A DNA stretch of 24,450 nt from a virus (IMGVR_UViG_3300031673_000466:1-24450), one strand, 5' to 3'. Positions 1 to 8,600 are shown, numbered from the stretch's first letter. Translations and numbers: made by a program. Notes: generated from the sequence alone by a model not told the origin.

Positions 1-36
1 AGTATGGTTTACAACGGACGATAAATAATTAATACG
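1..36 (+). other. Leader upstream of first gene / possible tail of preceding gene
   Basis: The first 36 bases contain stops in all three forward frames (TAA at 22-24 in frame 1, TAA at 26-28 in frame 2, TAA at 30-32 in frame 3), so a preceding gene could end here in any frame. The A/T-rich stretch at about 21-36, just before the ATG at 37, resembles the A-rich leaders used for translation initiation in Bacteroidota. No promoter element is convincing in so short a piece. Confidence 0.3.
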
Positions 37-1479
37 ATGAAAAAACTATTTATATTTTTAGCAGCATGTGTTATCTCAATAACCGGAGTGGCTCAATCTC
101 TTTCAATGTGGAATAATTGGGGTATGGATACCGTGTGGGTCAGTGGGGAGGATAATGAATATCTTAATATTAAGATGTTACCAATTTTAGGTGGGCAAAC
201 ATATCAAATATTTACTCCATTAGGAGGCGAACCGGTCCCTGAATTTACTTGGCTTTTATCACCACAGGGTAATGATTCATGGGATGGGCAAACATTATCT
301 ACTCCATTTAAAACATTAAATAAACTTGCTACTGTAATACAGGCAGGAGATACTGCATTACTTAGGGGAGGAACATATTATTTTAATGAACAGCAGGTAT
401 GGGATGATGTTGATGGCACAAGTTCTGATACAGTTAAGGTGTGGGGGTATCCTGGTGAAACACCTATATTCACAAAGTCCGGCTCATATACTCCACCAAC
501 GCCAGTTATATCAGCAAGACCTCTTATAGCATTTGTCAGTACTGTTTATAACTATTGGAGGGATATAGAAATCTCTGGTTATGAACAAGAAGCAGATGGA
601 GATGGATGGAACGGAATCTATCTTAGAAGCGGTAATGATCATAACGTTTTTGAGAGAATTAATATACATGATGGTGGCGGTGGTATGTATGTATATAATT
701 CTGGATTTAATACTTTCATTAATTGCGACTTCTATCGGAATGAAGATCCTTATACAACGAATGATTATGATAACGCAGATGGCATAGCTATTGCACAAAA
801 CACTGATGTAAATGATACAAACTGGGTATATGGTTGTCGTTTCTGGGGAAACAGTGATGATGGAATTGATTTTTTTAATAATGCAGGATTTGTCTTTGTG
901 GATAATTGTTGGTCATTCCACAATGGATTTATAAGAGATACTTGGCTTGAGGGGGGCAATGGTATTGGATTCAAGCTTGGGTCAGGAGGTACTGGAACAG
1001 AAGCCGATACTATAAGACAGATACTTAATTGCATCTCATTTGGAAATAGAAGTTCAGGTTTTGGTGAAGAAGAAATTACAAGTACTGCATCTATATATAA
1101 TAGCCTGGCAATTTATAATGCTACAGCAGGAACAGGATCATCTTGGGGGGCAGGTTTTGAATTTAATTCCAGCACTATTGGACATTGGATAAAAAACAAT
1201 ATTTCTTATGGAAACAATGATGACGTAGATGGCCCAACTAATCAAACAAATGTAGAATATAATGATTGGGATATCCCAGTAACTATTGATGATGATATTT
1301 GGGTATCCATTGACACAACATTATTTGATGATCCTAGGCTTACAGATGGAAGTTTACCATATGCTACGACATTATTCTATCCTGCAACTGGGGAGCCTAT
1401 AATTGATGCAGGTATAGATATAGGGTTTCCTTTTAATGGATCAGCACCTGATCTTGGACCAAAGGAAAGTAATTACTAA
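37..1479 (+). CDS. Secreted right-handed beta-helix protein, PL9-like pectate lyase
   Basis: Predicted polysaccharide lyase (480 aa) that would cleave an acidic polysaccharide such as polygalacturonate by beta-elimination outside the cytoplasm. Residues 1-19 form a Sec signal peptide (Lys2-Lys3, hydrophobic core, cleavage after Ala19 before Gln20). A competing lipobox-like L-A-A-C at 8-11 is judged less likely because the hydrophobic core continues past the Cys. Residues about 70-115 carry the usual start of such helices (GND..DG...P..T, then A..GD....GGTY). The core matches family PL9: DNADG at 245-249, NSDDGID at 272-278, NCW.F.NG, then GFKLG at 311-315. By analogy with Dickeya Pel9A, Asp248, Asp274, Asp275 and Asp278 would bind calcium and Lys313 would be the catalytic base; the spacing agrees within two residues. 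It lies upstream of the phage membrane and tail genes. It could instead be a virion-bound depolymerase or a non-catalytic beta-helix. The fold is near certain; the substrate is unknown. Confidence 0.82.
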   Translation: MKKLFIFLAACVISITGVAQSLSMWNNWGMDTVWVSGEDNEYLNIKMLPILGGQTYQIFTPLGGEPVPEFTWLLSPQGNDSWDGQTLSTPFKTLNKLATVIQAGDTALLRGGTYYFNEQQVWDDVDGTSSDTVKVWGYPGETPIFTKSGSYTPPTPVISARPLIAFVSTVYNYWRDIEISGYEQEADGDGWNGIYLRSGNDHNVFERINIHDGGGGMYVYNSGFNTFINCDFYRNEDPYTTNDYDNADGIAIAQNTDVNDTNWVYGCRFWGNSDDGIDFFNNAGFVFVDNCWSFHNGFIRDTWLEGGNGIGFKLGSGGTGTEADTIRQILNCISFGNRSSGFGEEEITSTASIYNSLAIYNATAGTGSSWGAGFEFNSSTIGHWIKNNISYGNNDDVDGPTNQTNVEYNDWDIPVTIDDDIWVSIDTTLFDDPRLTDGSLPYATTLFYPATGEPIIDAGIDIGFPFNGSAPDLGPKESNY

Positions 1480-1489
1480 AATATGGATC

Positions 1490-1810
1490 ATGGTTCAGGT
1501 TCATAGATGTAGTAAGGAAGATAAAATTGATGCTATGGATAAATCAATTAAACATCTCGAATTAGAAATTTTTGAGGGAACAAATGGTGATTCGCTGAAG
1601 TCGGTAGTGAAACAAACCAAAAAAGCTGCTGAAGATATAGGATCGGATGTACGACAACTTCTAATATTCCAAACGGTAGTGGAAACAGAGCGGGAGATTA
1701 AACAACAAATACTGGATAAAAAAACAAAACGACAACAGTGGTTAATAGGGCTTCTTATTGGATCTTTATTAGCCTCGGCTAGTATTATAATTATGATGGT
1801 AACGGGTTAA
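1490..1810 (+). CDS. Small coiled-coil protein with C-terminal membrane anchor
   Basis: A 106-residue protein not recognised as a named family. The body is charged and helical (clusters of Lys/Glu, heptad-like between about residues 15 and 80), followed by a basic patch and one hydrophobic segment of about 20 residues at the extreme C-terminus (W-L-I-G-L-L-I-G onward), ending in Thr-Gly. That is a tail-anchored topology with the helical domain in the cytoplasm. An upstream in-frame ATG at 1436 would overlap the lyase gene by 44 bases; the ATG at 1490 leaves a 10-base spacer and is preferred, and an ATG at 1535 is also possible. Its place between the lyase and a holin-like gene suggests a role in lysis or envelope remodelling, but that is inference only. 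Confidence 0.6.
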   Translation: MVQVHRCSKEDKIDAMDKSIKHLELEIFEGTNGDSLKSVVKQTKKAAEDIGSDVRQLLIFQTVVETEREIKQQILDKKTKRQQWLIGLLIGSLLASASIIIMMVTG

Positions 1811-1834
1811 AATAATGATATAAAGTAAATAACT

Positions 1835-1842
1835 TAACTTTG
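1835..1842 (+). promoter_or_regulatory. Possible Bacteroidota-type -7 element (TAnnTTTG)
   Basis: The octamer TAACTTTG matches the TAnnTTTG consensus of the Bacteroidota primary sigma factor and lies about 38 bases upstream of the ATG at 1880, in the longest intergenic gap of the window. No clear TTG/TTTG element is visible 17-23 bases upstream, so this is a half-match and may be chance. If real, it would let the holin-like gene be expressed separately from the lyase gene. Confidence 0.3.
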
Positions 1843-1879
1843 TAAGTGAGATCTCAATTATTAATTAAAAATTTTAATT

Positions 1880-2293
1880 ATGAAAAAGTTAATTTTCTTA
1901 TTTGCACTTGTTCTTTTTTCTGCAGTACTCTTTGCACAAGACAGTCTTGGTATTGAAGTGCCTGAAGACGTATGGGAAGTACTTGGTGATCCCAACCATT
2001 GGCTCGGATCCCTTGTCCTTATGGCTGGTGTAGTCGTTGTGCTTACACAGGGAGTTGTGAGGCTATGGGGTAGTGAATGGAAGAAGTGGGTTAAACAGGT
2101 GGTGAGTTGGGTCATTTCTATTGCAGTTGCCCTGGCATCAAACTATGTCCTAAATAAGGGCTTTTTGGCAGAAGAAACTTTTATTATGACTGCGTTGACA
2201 GGTGTTGGAATAGGACTTGTATCCAACGGTATCTTTGACGCTTCATTTGTAAAAGCCATACTGGAGTTTATAAGACTCAAGTTACCAAAGTAA
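1880..2293 (+). CDS. Holin-like membrane protein with signal peptide
   Basis: A 137-residue integral membrane protein. Residues 1-19 are a Sec signal peptide with Ala19-Gln20 cleavage, the same position as in the lyase upstream. The mature part has an acidic start (21-38), then three hydrophobic helices at about 42-62, 74-91 and 101-119 separated by a basic loop (K68, K69, K72), a small-residue motif near the third helix (GVGIGL..NGIFD, 108-120) and a basic C-terminal tail. Size, number of helices and charged tail fit phage holins, which make holes in the inner membrane at lysis. A cleavable signal peptide is uncommon in holins, so an envelope protein of another kind is possible. The start is fixed by the signal peptide and the A-rich leader. 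A strong hairpin follows at 2304-2327. Confidence 0.55.
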   Translation: MKKLIFLFALVLFSAVLFAQDSLGIEVPEDVWEVLGDPNHWLGSLVLMAGVVVVLTQGVVRLWGSEWKKWVKQVVSWVISIAVALASNYVLNKGFLAEETFIMTALTGVGIGLVSNGIFDASFVKAILEFIRLKLPK

Positions 2294-2303
2294 TAATTGT
2301 AAT

Positions 2304-2327
2304 GGGGTACGTCTTCGGGCGTATCCC
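2304..2327 (+). terminator. UUCG-capped 10-bp hairpin between holin-like genes
   Basis: The RNA can form a perfect 10-pair stem, 2304-2313 with 2318-2327, including two G-U wobbles (G2307-U2324, U2312-G2319). The loop is 2314-2317 (UUCG) closed by C-G, the exceptionally stable cUUCGg tetraloop common in intrinsic terminators. Only a short interrupted T-tract follows (TAAACTTTT, 2328-2336), so termination would be partial. It could equally be an RNA-stability or processing element that sets the ratio of upstream to downstream products. Confidence 0.6.
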
Positions 2328-2341
2328 TAAACTTTTAAATC

Positions 2342-2641
2342 ATGGAACAGATATTAACAGAATTTGATGAACTCATGAAGCTTGTAGATTGGCGATACAT
2401 AATCATATTTGTATTACTGGCATCTACAGTTAAAAAAGCTTTTGGAACACTTCTTCAAAATGTTACTAAGTTTGAATGGTTGCCAGTATATACTGTTTTG
2501 ATTATAGCTACAATTCTAGCAGTTCCATGGGCACTTCTTACCAACACTTCTTGGATGGAAATACTGATTAGCTATACAGTGGGTACTACATTTTATGAGA
2601 TTATTCTGAAAAGAATACTTGATAAAATAGGTGTGAAATGA
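2342..2641 (+). CDS. Small multi-TM protein, possible second holin/antiholin
   Basis: A 99-residue protein with an acidic N-terminus (1-16), hydrophobic helices at about 18-36 and 47-66, a weaker third segment at about 70-88 and a basic C-terminal tail. It has no signal peptide and no recognised family motif. The topology and the position next to another holin-like gene suggest a holin or antiholin partner; this is inferred from context. The ATG lies 14 bases after the UUCG hairpin. The TGA stop overlaps the next start (ATGA at 2638-2641), so translation is probably coupled. Confidence 0.55.
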   Translation: MEQILTEFDELMKLVDWRYIIIFVLLASTVKKAFGTLLQNVTKFEWLPVYTVLIIATILAVPWALLTNTSWMEILISYTVGTTFYEIILKRILDKIGVK

Positions 2642-2880
2642 ATAAAGTAATTGATGAAATTCGGAAGTGGATGACTCTAGGAGCATTCTGTGCCGCAGCA
2701 GTCGGATTCTATTTGAATTTAAATAAGTTAAATAGTATTGAGTCTGCTACAAAGCAGTTACAAGAATTTCAATACAACCAGGACAAGCTCAATGAACGCA
2801 GGAATATTGTAGATGCTTATGTATTTAAAACAATTATGGGAATTGAAATACCAGAAGATAATGAAGAAGATCCTTTATAA
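2638..2880 (+). CDS. Small single-TM coiled-coil protein, unknown
   Basis: An 80-residue protein: basic start, one hydrophobic segment at about 13-28, then a polar helical stretch (about 30-60, rich in Gln, Asn and Glu, likely coiled coil) and a very acidic C-terminus. One N-terminal membrane helix followed by a coiled coil is the general shape of an inner-membrane spanin, but sequence alone does not establish this, and no lipoprotein partner (lipobox Cys) is encoded beside it. It starts inside the upstream stop (ATGA) and overlaps the next gene by 20 bases. Confidence 0.55.
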   Translation: MNKVIDEIRKWMTLGAFCAAAVGFYLNLNKLNSIESATKQLQEFQYNQDKLNERRNIVDAYVFKTIMGIEIPEDNEEDPL

Positions 2881-3097
2881 AATATTACCTTATGTATTTT
2901 GGTTTATTATGTTATCCTGGATAATAACTGCTCCAATAATATCAGATGATCCTCCAAAGAAAAAGAAGGTAGTTGAAAGGGATACTACTCGGATTAATAT
3001 AAAGCAGATGCGACAATTAAATTCATCTACTGAACGGCAAATAAAGATGCTAGACTCTATCATAATGCAAATTGATACACTAAAGAAAAAGAAATGA
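2861..3097 (+). CDS. Small exported or membrane-anchored basic protein, unknown
   Basis: A 78-residue protein. The start at 2861 is chosen because it gives a signal-anchor N-terminus (MKK, then hydrophobic residues about 4-27). An upstream in-frame ATG at 2813 would put a long overlap in front of it. After the hydrophobic segment come a Pro-Pro-Lys-rich basic turn (DDPPKKKK) and a polar helix with heptad-like Ile/Leu spacing ending in a Lys cluster. There is no Cys, so it is not an o-spanin lipoprotein. It overlaps the previous gene by 20 bases and the next by 4 (ATGA). Confidence 0.5.
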   Translation: MKKILYKILPYVFWFIMLSWIITAPIISDDPPKKKKVVERDTTRINIKQMRQLNSSTERQIKMLDSIIMQIDTLKKKK

Positions 3098-3381
3098 CCC
3101 CTGGAGTAAGTAAAATATGGCAATGGGTATCAATGGTTCTTATAGGATTTGCTGCAGGTATTATCGTTACTATAAAATATATTGCTGAACCTGGTCAGGA
3201 GTTTCACATTGAGTTTAAAAAGGTAAAGCAGAAGATTCGTGGTAGGGGGAATATAACAGACCATGATGTTACTGTTCCAATAGTTATAGATGGGAACACA
3301 AAGGATAAAAAAACATTGAGGCAGGAGCGTAGAGCTGCCCGTAAAGCAAAGAGAGATGACTCCAAAAGAAATAACCAGTGA
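3094..3381 (+). CDS. Small single-TM protein with highly basic C-terminus
   Basis: A 95-residue protein with one hydrophobic helix at about 10-28 and a long soluble part that becomes strongly basic at the end (Arg/Lys clusters at about 72-92). No family was recognised. The start overlaps the upstream stop (ATGA), and the end overlaps the following tail gene by 26 bases, tying the membrane cluster translationally to the tail-gene block. The basic tail could bind nucleic acid or phospholipid; neither is shown. Confidence 0.55.
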   Translation: MTPGVSKIWQWVSMVLIGFAAGIIVTIKYIAEPGQEFHIEFKKVKQKIRGRGNITDHDVTVPIVIDGNTKDKKTLRQERRAARKAKRDDSKRNNQ

Positions 3382-4063
3382 ACTAAGACTCACTATCAGG
3401 GCTCAGAAACTTTATGATGATGATAATCTGGATGATAGATTGCTGAAACATTGGGTTAATAATCAACGTGCTCTATGGATCCGTAATGAAGTGAATAAAA
3501 ATCATTCTATAGATGATCAGATTATCCAAAAAGCATGTATTGAGATGGAGGTTGCTGATCGTAGTGACTGCCCTGTTCAGACTACCCAGTTTGATGTTCT
3601 CCGGTCTGTTCTTGAAATACCTAAGACTATAGAACTGCATCAAAGCGATGGCATCATCCGTGTAGGACCCGTAGATGGTCTTGCCAGGGATTATTCTTAT
3701 ATCCCGCTGGCACGGGCAAAGTTCGGTGGCAATGGAAGGTTTAATAAGACAATAATATTTGCTTACAGGTATCATAACCGTATGTATCTGCACTCTCAAA
3801 AGTCTTCAAACTATGCCAGGTATATTAAATATATAATGATCTATGGATTGTTTGAGGATCCAGCGGCTCTTTCACGGTTCACACACATTGATGGCAATGC
3901 ATGTTATTCAGACAGTAATGACTATCCACTTAACAGTTGGATGTGGAGCTATATAAAATCACAAATTGTAAGGGCTGAATTTGATTTGCTTATTCAGGCA
4001 CCCGTTGATAATATAAATGATTCCGATGATAAGACAGACCCACAACCGGCCCAGGCAAAGTAA
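3356..4063 (+). CDS. crAss-like tail ring/adaptor protein
   Basis: A 235-residue structural protein. The N-terminal 50 residues (MTPKEITSELR, then helical segments with LDDRLLKHW.NNQRA.WIR) match the pattern I associate with the conserved ring/adaptor proteins that join portal and tail in crAss-like phages, which functionally resemble the P22 gp4 or T7 gp11 adaptors. The middle part is beta-rich and the C-terminus is acidic (NDSDDKTDPQ). Supporting context: it opens a run of tail genes leading to the muzzle protein. The ATG at 3356 overlaps the previous gene by 26 bases but begins exactly at the conserved-looking N-terminus. The assignment is by pattern memory and is not confirmed by alignment. 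Confidence 0.65.
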   Translation: MTPKEITSELRLTIRAQKLYDDDNLDDRLLKHWVNNQRALWIRNEVNKNHSIDDQIIQKACIEMEVADRSDCPVQTTQFDVLRSVLEIPKTIELHQSDGIIRVGPVDGLARDYSYIPLARAKFGGNGRFNKTIIFAYRYHNRMYLHSQKSSNYARYIKYIMIYGLFEDPAALSRFTHIDGNACYSDSNDYPLNSWMWSYIKSQIVRAEFDLLIQAPVDNINDSDDKTDPQPAQAK

Positions 4064-4100
4064 ATGGGGCATAACATTATTTGGGATGTATTGCCTGTAT

Positions 4101-4568
4101 ATGGCAAGACCAGGGAATATAAAGAAAGTTGATTATAAAACATATTCTTCGGTTATCAGGGAATTTAATAATAAACTCGCTGATACATTAATTTTAGATG
4201 CACGGGAATTTGTTCTGCCTTACAGACTTGGAAAGTTAAGAATCAAAAAATATAAACAAGAAATAAAAATTGATAAGAATGGTGAGATAGATAAAAAGAA
4301 TATGCCTGTAAACTGGAAGAAAACGAATGATCTGTGGAGGAAATTATATCCTGATATGACAATGCAACAGATTAAGGATATACCAGGTAAGCAGAGGATC
4401 TTTCACTTGAACGAACATACCTCTGGGTACAGATGTTTTTTGTTCTGGGATCGTATCGGCTGTAATATTAAAAATAACAGGATATATTCAGTGATATTCA
4501 CATTCTATAACAGACGTAAACTTGCAAGTATGTTACAAACCGATTGTAAAGTAAATTATTATGAGTGA
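4101..4568 (+). CDS. Conserved tail-region protein of unknown function
   Basis: About 155 residues from the ATG at 4101. Upstream in-frame ATGs at 4086, 4026 and 4017 exist, but the last two lie inside the preceding gene, and the protein-like pattern begins at MARPGNIKKVDYKTY. Visible features: an N-terminal helix (YSSVIREFNNKLAD), a beta-strand motif FVLPYRLGKLRI..Y followed by a Lys-rich turn, a WKKTNDLW element, and HLNEHTSGY.CFLFWDR near the C-terminus. This arrangement resembles small conserved proteins found among Bacteroidota phage tail genes, but I cannot name the function. It overlaps the next gene by 8 bases. Confidence 0.6.
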   Translation: MARPGNIKKVDYKTYSSVIREFNNKLADTLILDAREFVLPYRLGKLRIKKYKQEIKIDKNGEIDKKNMPVNWKKTNDLWRKLYPDMTMQQIKDIPGKQRIFHLNEHTSGYRCFLFWDRIGCNIKNNRIYSVIFTFYNRRKLASMLQTDCKVNYYE

Positions 4569-4887
4569 AGCAGAAACTATTGGAACGGGCAAATCTGAGG
4601 ATAAAGAAAAGTTTTCTTTTGCCAAAGAAGAAGATGGTGTTAAGCGAACCGTTAAAGGAGAAGAGGTAGAGAATGGCTGGATGGTTACCATTGAAAAAGA
4701 ATGGGAAGAGAAGAATCCTGCCTCTGGACAATCTGAATGGAAATATAATACGTGGAAATATATTTCTGCCAGGGATCCGAGGGAAGTGCTCAAGGATGCA
4801 AAAGCTGGGAAACCAATTACTAATCCTAGTGATGCAACTGATATACTTAATAGTGTAGCAGCATCTCAGGGAATGTTAATCGTTTAA
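4561..4887 (+). CDS. Small acidic phage protein, unknown
   Basis: A 108-residue soluble protein with no signal peptide or membrane helix. It is rich in Lys and Glu in the first 60 residues, and has a short beta-like centre with aromatic residues (WKYNTWKYIS) and a helical C-terminus. No family was recognised. Its position between two tail-type genes and an 8-base overlap with the upstream gene suggest a minor virion component or assembly helper. Confidence 0.6.
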   Translation: MSEAETIGTGKSEDKEKFSFAKEEDGVKRTVKGEEVENGWMVTIEKEWEEKNPASGQSEWKYNTWKYISARDPREVLKDAKAGKPITNPSDATDILNSVAASQGMLIV

Positions 4888-4897
4888 AATTATAGCC

Positions 4898-5695
4898 ATG
4901 GTGTGGAATGGAAAATTCGTTTCTCTCGATAGGGTCATAGAGAAGGTTTATCGTGACGAGGAGTATGATCATGAACTTGACTGGGGAGATGCTCTTGAAT
5001 GGGCAGGAGAGGCTATTGCTCTTATTGGAGCACCAGCGGTACACATAGATAAAATAACCAATACACATCCACTGACACCCAATGTAGAGGTAACTCAATA
5101 CAGAGGGGAGTTACCCATTGATCTTGTGTATATACTACCAGGGGGCGTGAGGGATTATGATACTTCAGAGGTATATCGGTATGCCACTGATACTTTTGCT
5201 ATAGCTCCGGGGACACAGGAGGTTAATGCTACTTCAGGAGTAAAGAATACTACCCGTGAGATTCATACTACAAATAATGATAAGACATATACCCTTAATG
5301 CAGGATATATATATGTCAACGAAGAAGAGGTTACCCTGGAGATTGCATATAAAGCTTTTATGATTGATGAAAATGGGTTTCCAATGATACCCGATAATGA
5401 ACGTGTTATTAAATGTGTGGCTTCTTGTGTTACATATCATACCGACCATAGGCTTTGGAGAAAGAATAAAATAGCCAGGGATGTATATGAACATTCAGAG
5501 AGGGAGTATCAATTTTATATCGCCAGTGCATCCAATGCATTAAGGACACCTCATCCGGATAAAAAAGAATCATGGACAAAGGCATGGGTGCGTCTTAACC
5601 CAGTATTAAACTCACATATGAGCTCATATAAATTCTCAGGTAATCAAGAAGATTTAAACATAGGAAGCGGAGATAGAGGTGGAACGATTCGTTAA
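4898..5695 (+). CDS. crAss-like tail ring protein
   Basis: A 265-residue structural protein. The N-terminus (VSLDRVIEKVYRDEEYDHE, then DWGDALEWAGEAIALIGAP) and the central YIYVNEEEVTLEIAYKAF...DENGFPMIPDNE pattern, followed by a helical region with HRLWRKNKIA, match the style of ring proteins of the crAss-like tail. A variable Thr/Asn-rich stretch at about residues 105-140 interrupts the conserved parts. It would stack between the portal/adaptor and the muzzle. The 3' end overlaps the muzzle gene by 17 bases, so the two are probably translated together. The structural role is judged likely; the exact ring number is not assignable. Confidence 0.65.
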   Translation: MVWNGKFVSLDRVIEKVYRDEEYDHELDWGDALEWAGEAIALIGAPAVHIDKITNTHPLTPNVEVTQYRGELPIDLVYILPGGVRDYDTSEVYRYATDTFAIAPGTQEVNATSGVKNTTREIHTTNNDKTYTLNAGYIYVNEEEVTLEIAYKAFMIDENGFPMIPDNERVIKCVASCVTYHTDHRLWRKNKIARDVYEHSEREYQFYIASASNALRTPHPDKKESWTKAWVRLNPVLNSHMSSYKFSGNQEDLNIGSGDRGGTIR

Positions 5696-8600
5696 TACAT
5701 ATTCCGATGGCATGGACCAGGATTCAAGCTTGAATAAGTTTGATCCCAAACATTATTTTGAGGCATGGAACCTTTCCCCTCTCACTGATGATGGCCTTGC
5801 CAATGGTGCCATGAATAGTATTAAGAGTACCCTTGAACAACCTAATGGTACTATTGTTGATGCCGGTTATTATATTATAGGTCACTGTGTAGTTCGTGAT
5901 TATCTTATTATTTTTTCCACTCCATGTACTGACGAGGATCCTGGTGGTGTGGATCCTGCATCTTTAGGCGCAATAACTACATTAGATCTTTCAGATCCTG
6001 ATCTTACTGCTGTTGTCAACCGATACAAGGCAGCACTTAACTTTTCTACAGCGCATCCTATATTTAATGAGACAGTAGGACGTTATGAAAGAGCAGGTTT
6101 TGTTAAGGTGTGGTGGACGGATAATTTCAATGTACTCAGGGGAATGAATGTCATGGATCCCCCAGATGATATCTCTGATTTAGAAATCGTTGGTGATGTT
6201 GATATGTCTGAACCAATTATTGGTTCAATAGGTAATGGAAGTATTGATGTAGGTATGATTCAATATGCTTATCAACTTTATAATCTTGGTGGATCAGAGA
6301 CTATTTTCTCTCCGGTATCTCCGCTTTATAACCTAACTACTGAGAGTTATTTTGAGACAAATACAGCTGGGTTTAAAGGAAGTAACTCCAGAGATGATCA
6401 GGATGCAGCTATAAATAGTGGTAAATCTATTACATTATCTATTTCCAATCTTGATACAGATTATGATAGAATACGTGTAGTAGCTATTCATTATGATAGG
6501 GTTGATGCTACTCCAGTAATAAGTATAGTAACGGAAAGAACATTCACATCATCAATTACAGTACTGGATCCTGGAACATATGTTTTTGGTGGTATCAGTT
6601 TAGAAGAATTCCGAACTCTTGGAGGAGAAGTATTCATATGTAAGACTATTGAAGAAAAAGATAACATGCTTTTTGCCGGTAATATATCTTACCAAAAGTT
6701 TGATTTTGATTGGGATGCCAGGGCATATAGATTTAATAGTGGAAGGAATGGAGAAATAAGGAACAAGTCCTGGAATGACACAACTTTACAATTTTCAGGT
6801 ACATGGCCCGATATCACTATAATTAATCCAGCTACAGGTCAGGCTATATCGGAATCACATGATGCAATATGTAGATATAATGCATTTTATGATGGGCCCA
6901 GTTCTACATGGTCTATCCCTGAAGCAGCACCATATGATGGTTTTGATAGTAATCGCTATATATTCCAAACAGATGGAACTACTATTGGCGGTGAAGGTGA
7001 AAATGTTAAATATGAATTTATAACATCTGCTATGGCATTGGCAAACAGGGAAACTACCCAACCTCATAGAGCTGTGGCTTCTTCTAATAGTAACATTGGC
7101 TCATATAGTAATTATGCTAATCCATATCATGTTGGTAATCGGATTGGTAATAAGCGTGATGAAATATACCGTTATGCTTTAATTGCCACAGACGATAAAG
7201 GCAGAGATGGTTATGCCAAATGGATAGCTGATATACGAATGCCAATATCATTAGGCGGAGATAGTCTTGCAATCGCTAATCATTACGATAATACTATATA
7301 CGGCAGACCATTGGGTATAAAATTTACTGTCGATACATCTAGTTTTCCACCAAATATATCTGGCTTTAGAATAGTCAGGGTTAAGCGTGAGCAACAGGAT
7401 AAGACTATATTATTTTCAGGATTGCTATCAGCTACCAAGTCAAATACAATCGATGGTGAATCTCTTAAAGGACCTCAATTAATACCACGTTATAAACTTA
7501 ATTTCGCTACTGATAATGAATGCTCATGGACACCTTTTCAGCAATTGTGTGAAATAATATCACCTGAAGTTAATATGTATAAAAATCAAAATCATCAGGT
7601 AGACGATTATATAAAGGTTTCTGGTGTATTAAGTGAGAGAGTTTTTCATTCTCGTTATAATGGTACTGTTAGTGAATATGGTACAGATGTTGATACGCAT
7701 AATCTTCAACTGAATAATCCGTCAACTTTTGGTGGTGAGATGTATGTACGTTATGATAGATGTTATGGAGTAAATCAGAATTATAGAACAGAAGTAGAAG
7801 AAGGTGCTATTCAGGGTCCTGTTCATTATGTTGATGCTACTGCTAATGTCAATGCTGAACTTGGTAACTATTCACATTATGCTTGTGCCAGAGATGATGG
7901 ATCCGGGAATAAGTCTGAATCAGGGACAAGATTTGTTATTGGGGTAGGTTTATATCCGTTAAGTCAGTCGAAACTTGCATCTGATAATTGGAGTGTATAT
8001 GTAGTTGATTACAAGAGAAATAATATAACAAGTATATATGGTGGATTAGGCTATGCGGAAAGGCAGGGCAATGAATATATAGCATGTGGTAAATTTGTTC
8101 CTAGAAGTAGTTTTGCTGAAGTTATTAACCCTGCAAATACTGATGGTACTGAATCAGATGTATATGGTGGAGATACATACATAACTATGTTTGGTCATCG
8201 ATTTAGTATGTTTGATATAAACGATTATGATTTGGATGATGTATCTGATATTCCAGTCAATGAACCTTTTGCCTGTCATGTAACATTTCCTGTTGAAACA
8301 ACTGTTAATACTGAATATTCTCATGGTCCAAAAGCTAATGATCTTTCTGCCCTTCAACAAGATCTTGGTTTTTTAAATGAAAAGGCTGGTAGTTATATTT
8401 ATAATTATACTGAGGAAAGATATTATGAGCAGGCTGAAGATATGTATTTATATAATTCTGTTTATTCACAACAGAATACTGCGAAAGTATTTCTTCCTAA
8501 ACCAGCTGATTTAGAGGAAGTATCGGAATATGATAATCTGATACTTCATTCCAATGTAAAATCAAATAACGAACAGACAGATAGTTATTTTAAGTTCCTG

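Noticed and set aside
511-1034. Minus-strand open frames inside the lyase gene, and similar antisense frames throughout
   Set aside because: They are compositionally odd (rich in Ile, Ser, Cys, His), lack convincing start regions and lie opposite well-supported genes. They are shadows of the coding strand.
1481-1510. ATG at 1483 right after the lyase stop
   Set aside because: It reads only seven codons before TAG, so it is not a gene. The ATG at 1490 in another frame opens the real coding region.
2638-3097. Spanin pair (Rz/Rz1 type)
   Set aside because: The genes overlap and have N-terminal hydrophobic segments, but neither has a lipobox Cys, so an outer-membrane spanin is not supported. 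They are left as unknown membrane proteins.
4064-4132. Short frame starting at TAAATG directly after the 235-residue ring gene, encoding about 22 residues in another frame than the next gene
   Set aside because: It ends quickly and overlaps the better-supported start at 4101. It could reflect a frameshift at the 5' end of that gene, but nothing in the sequence (no long homopolymer) supports one strongly.
6699-6716. D-F-D-W-D at residues 342-346 of the muzzle-type protein, resembling the DxDxD motif of virion RNA polymerases
   Set aside because: No other polymerase motif surrounds it, and the protein is beta-rich with a muzzle-like N-terminus and C-terminal segment. Three alternating Asp residues alone are not evidence.
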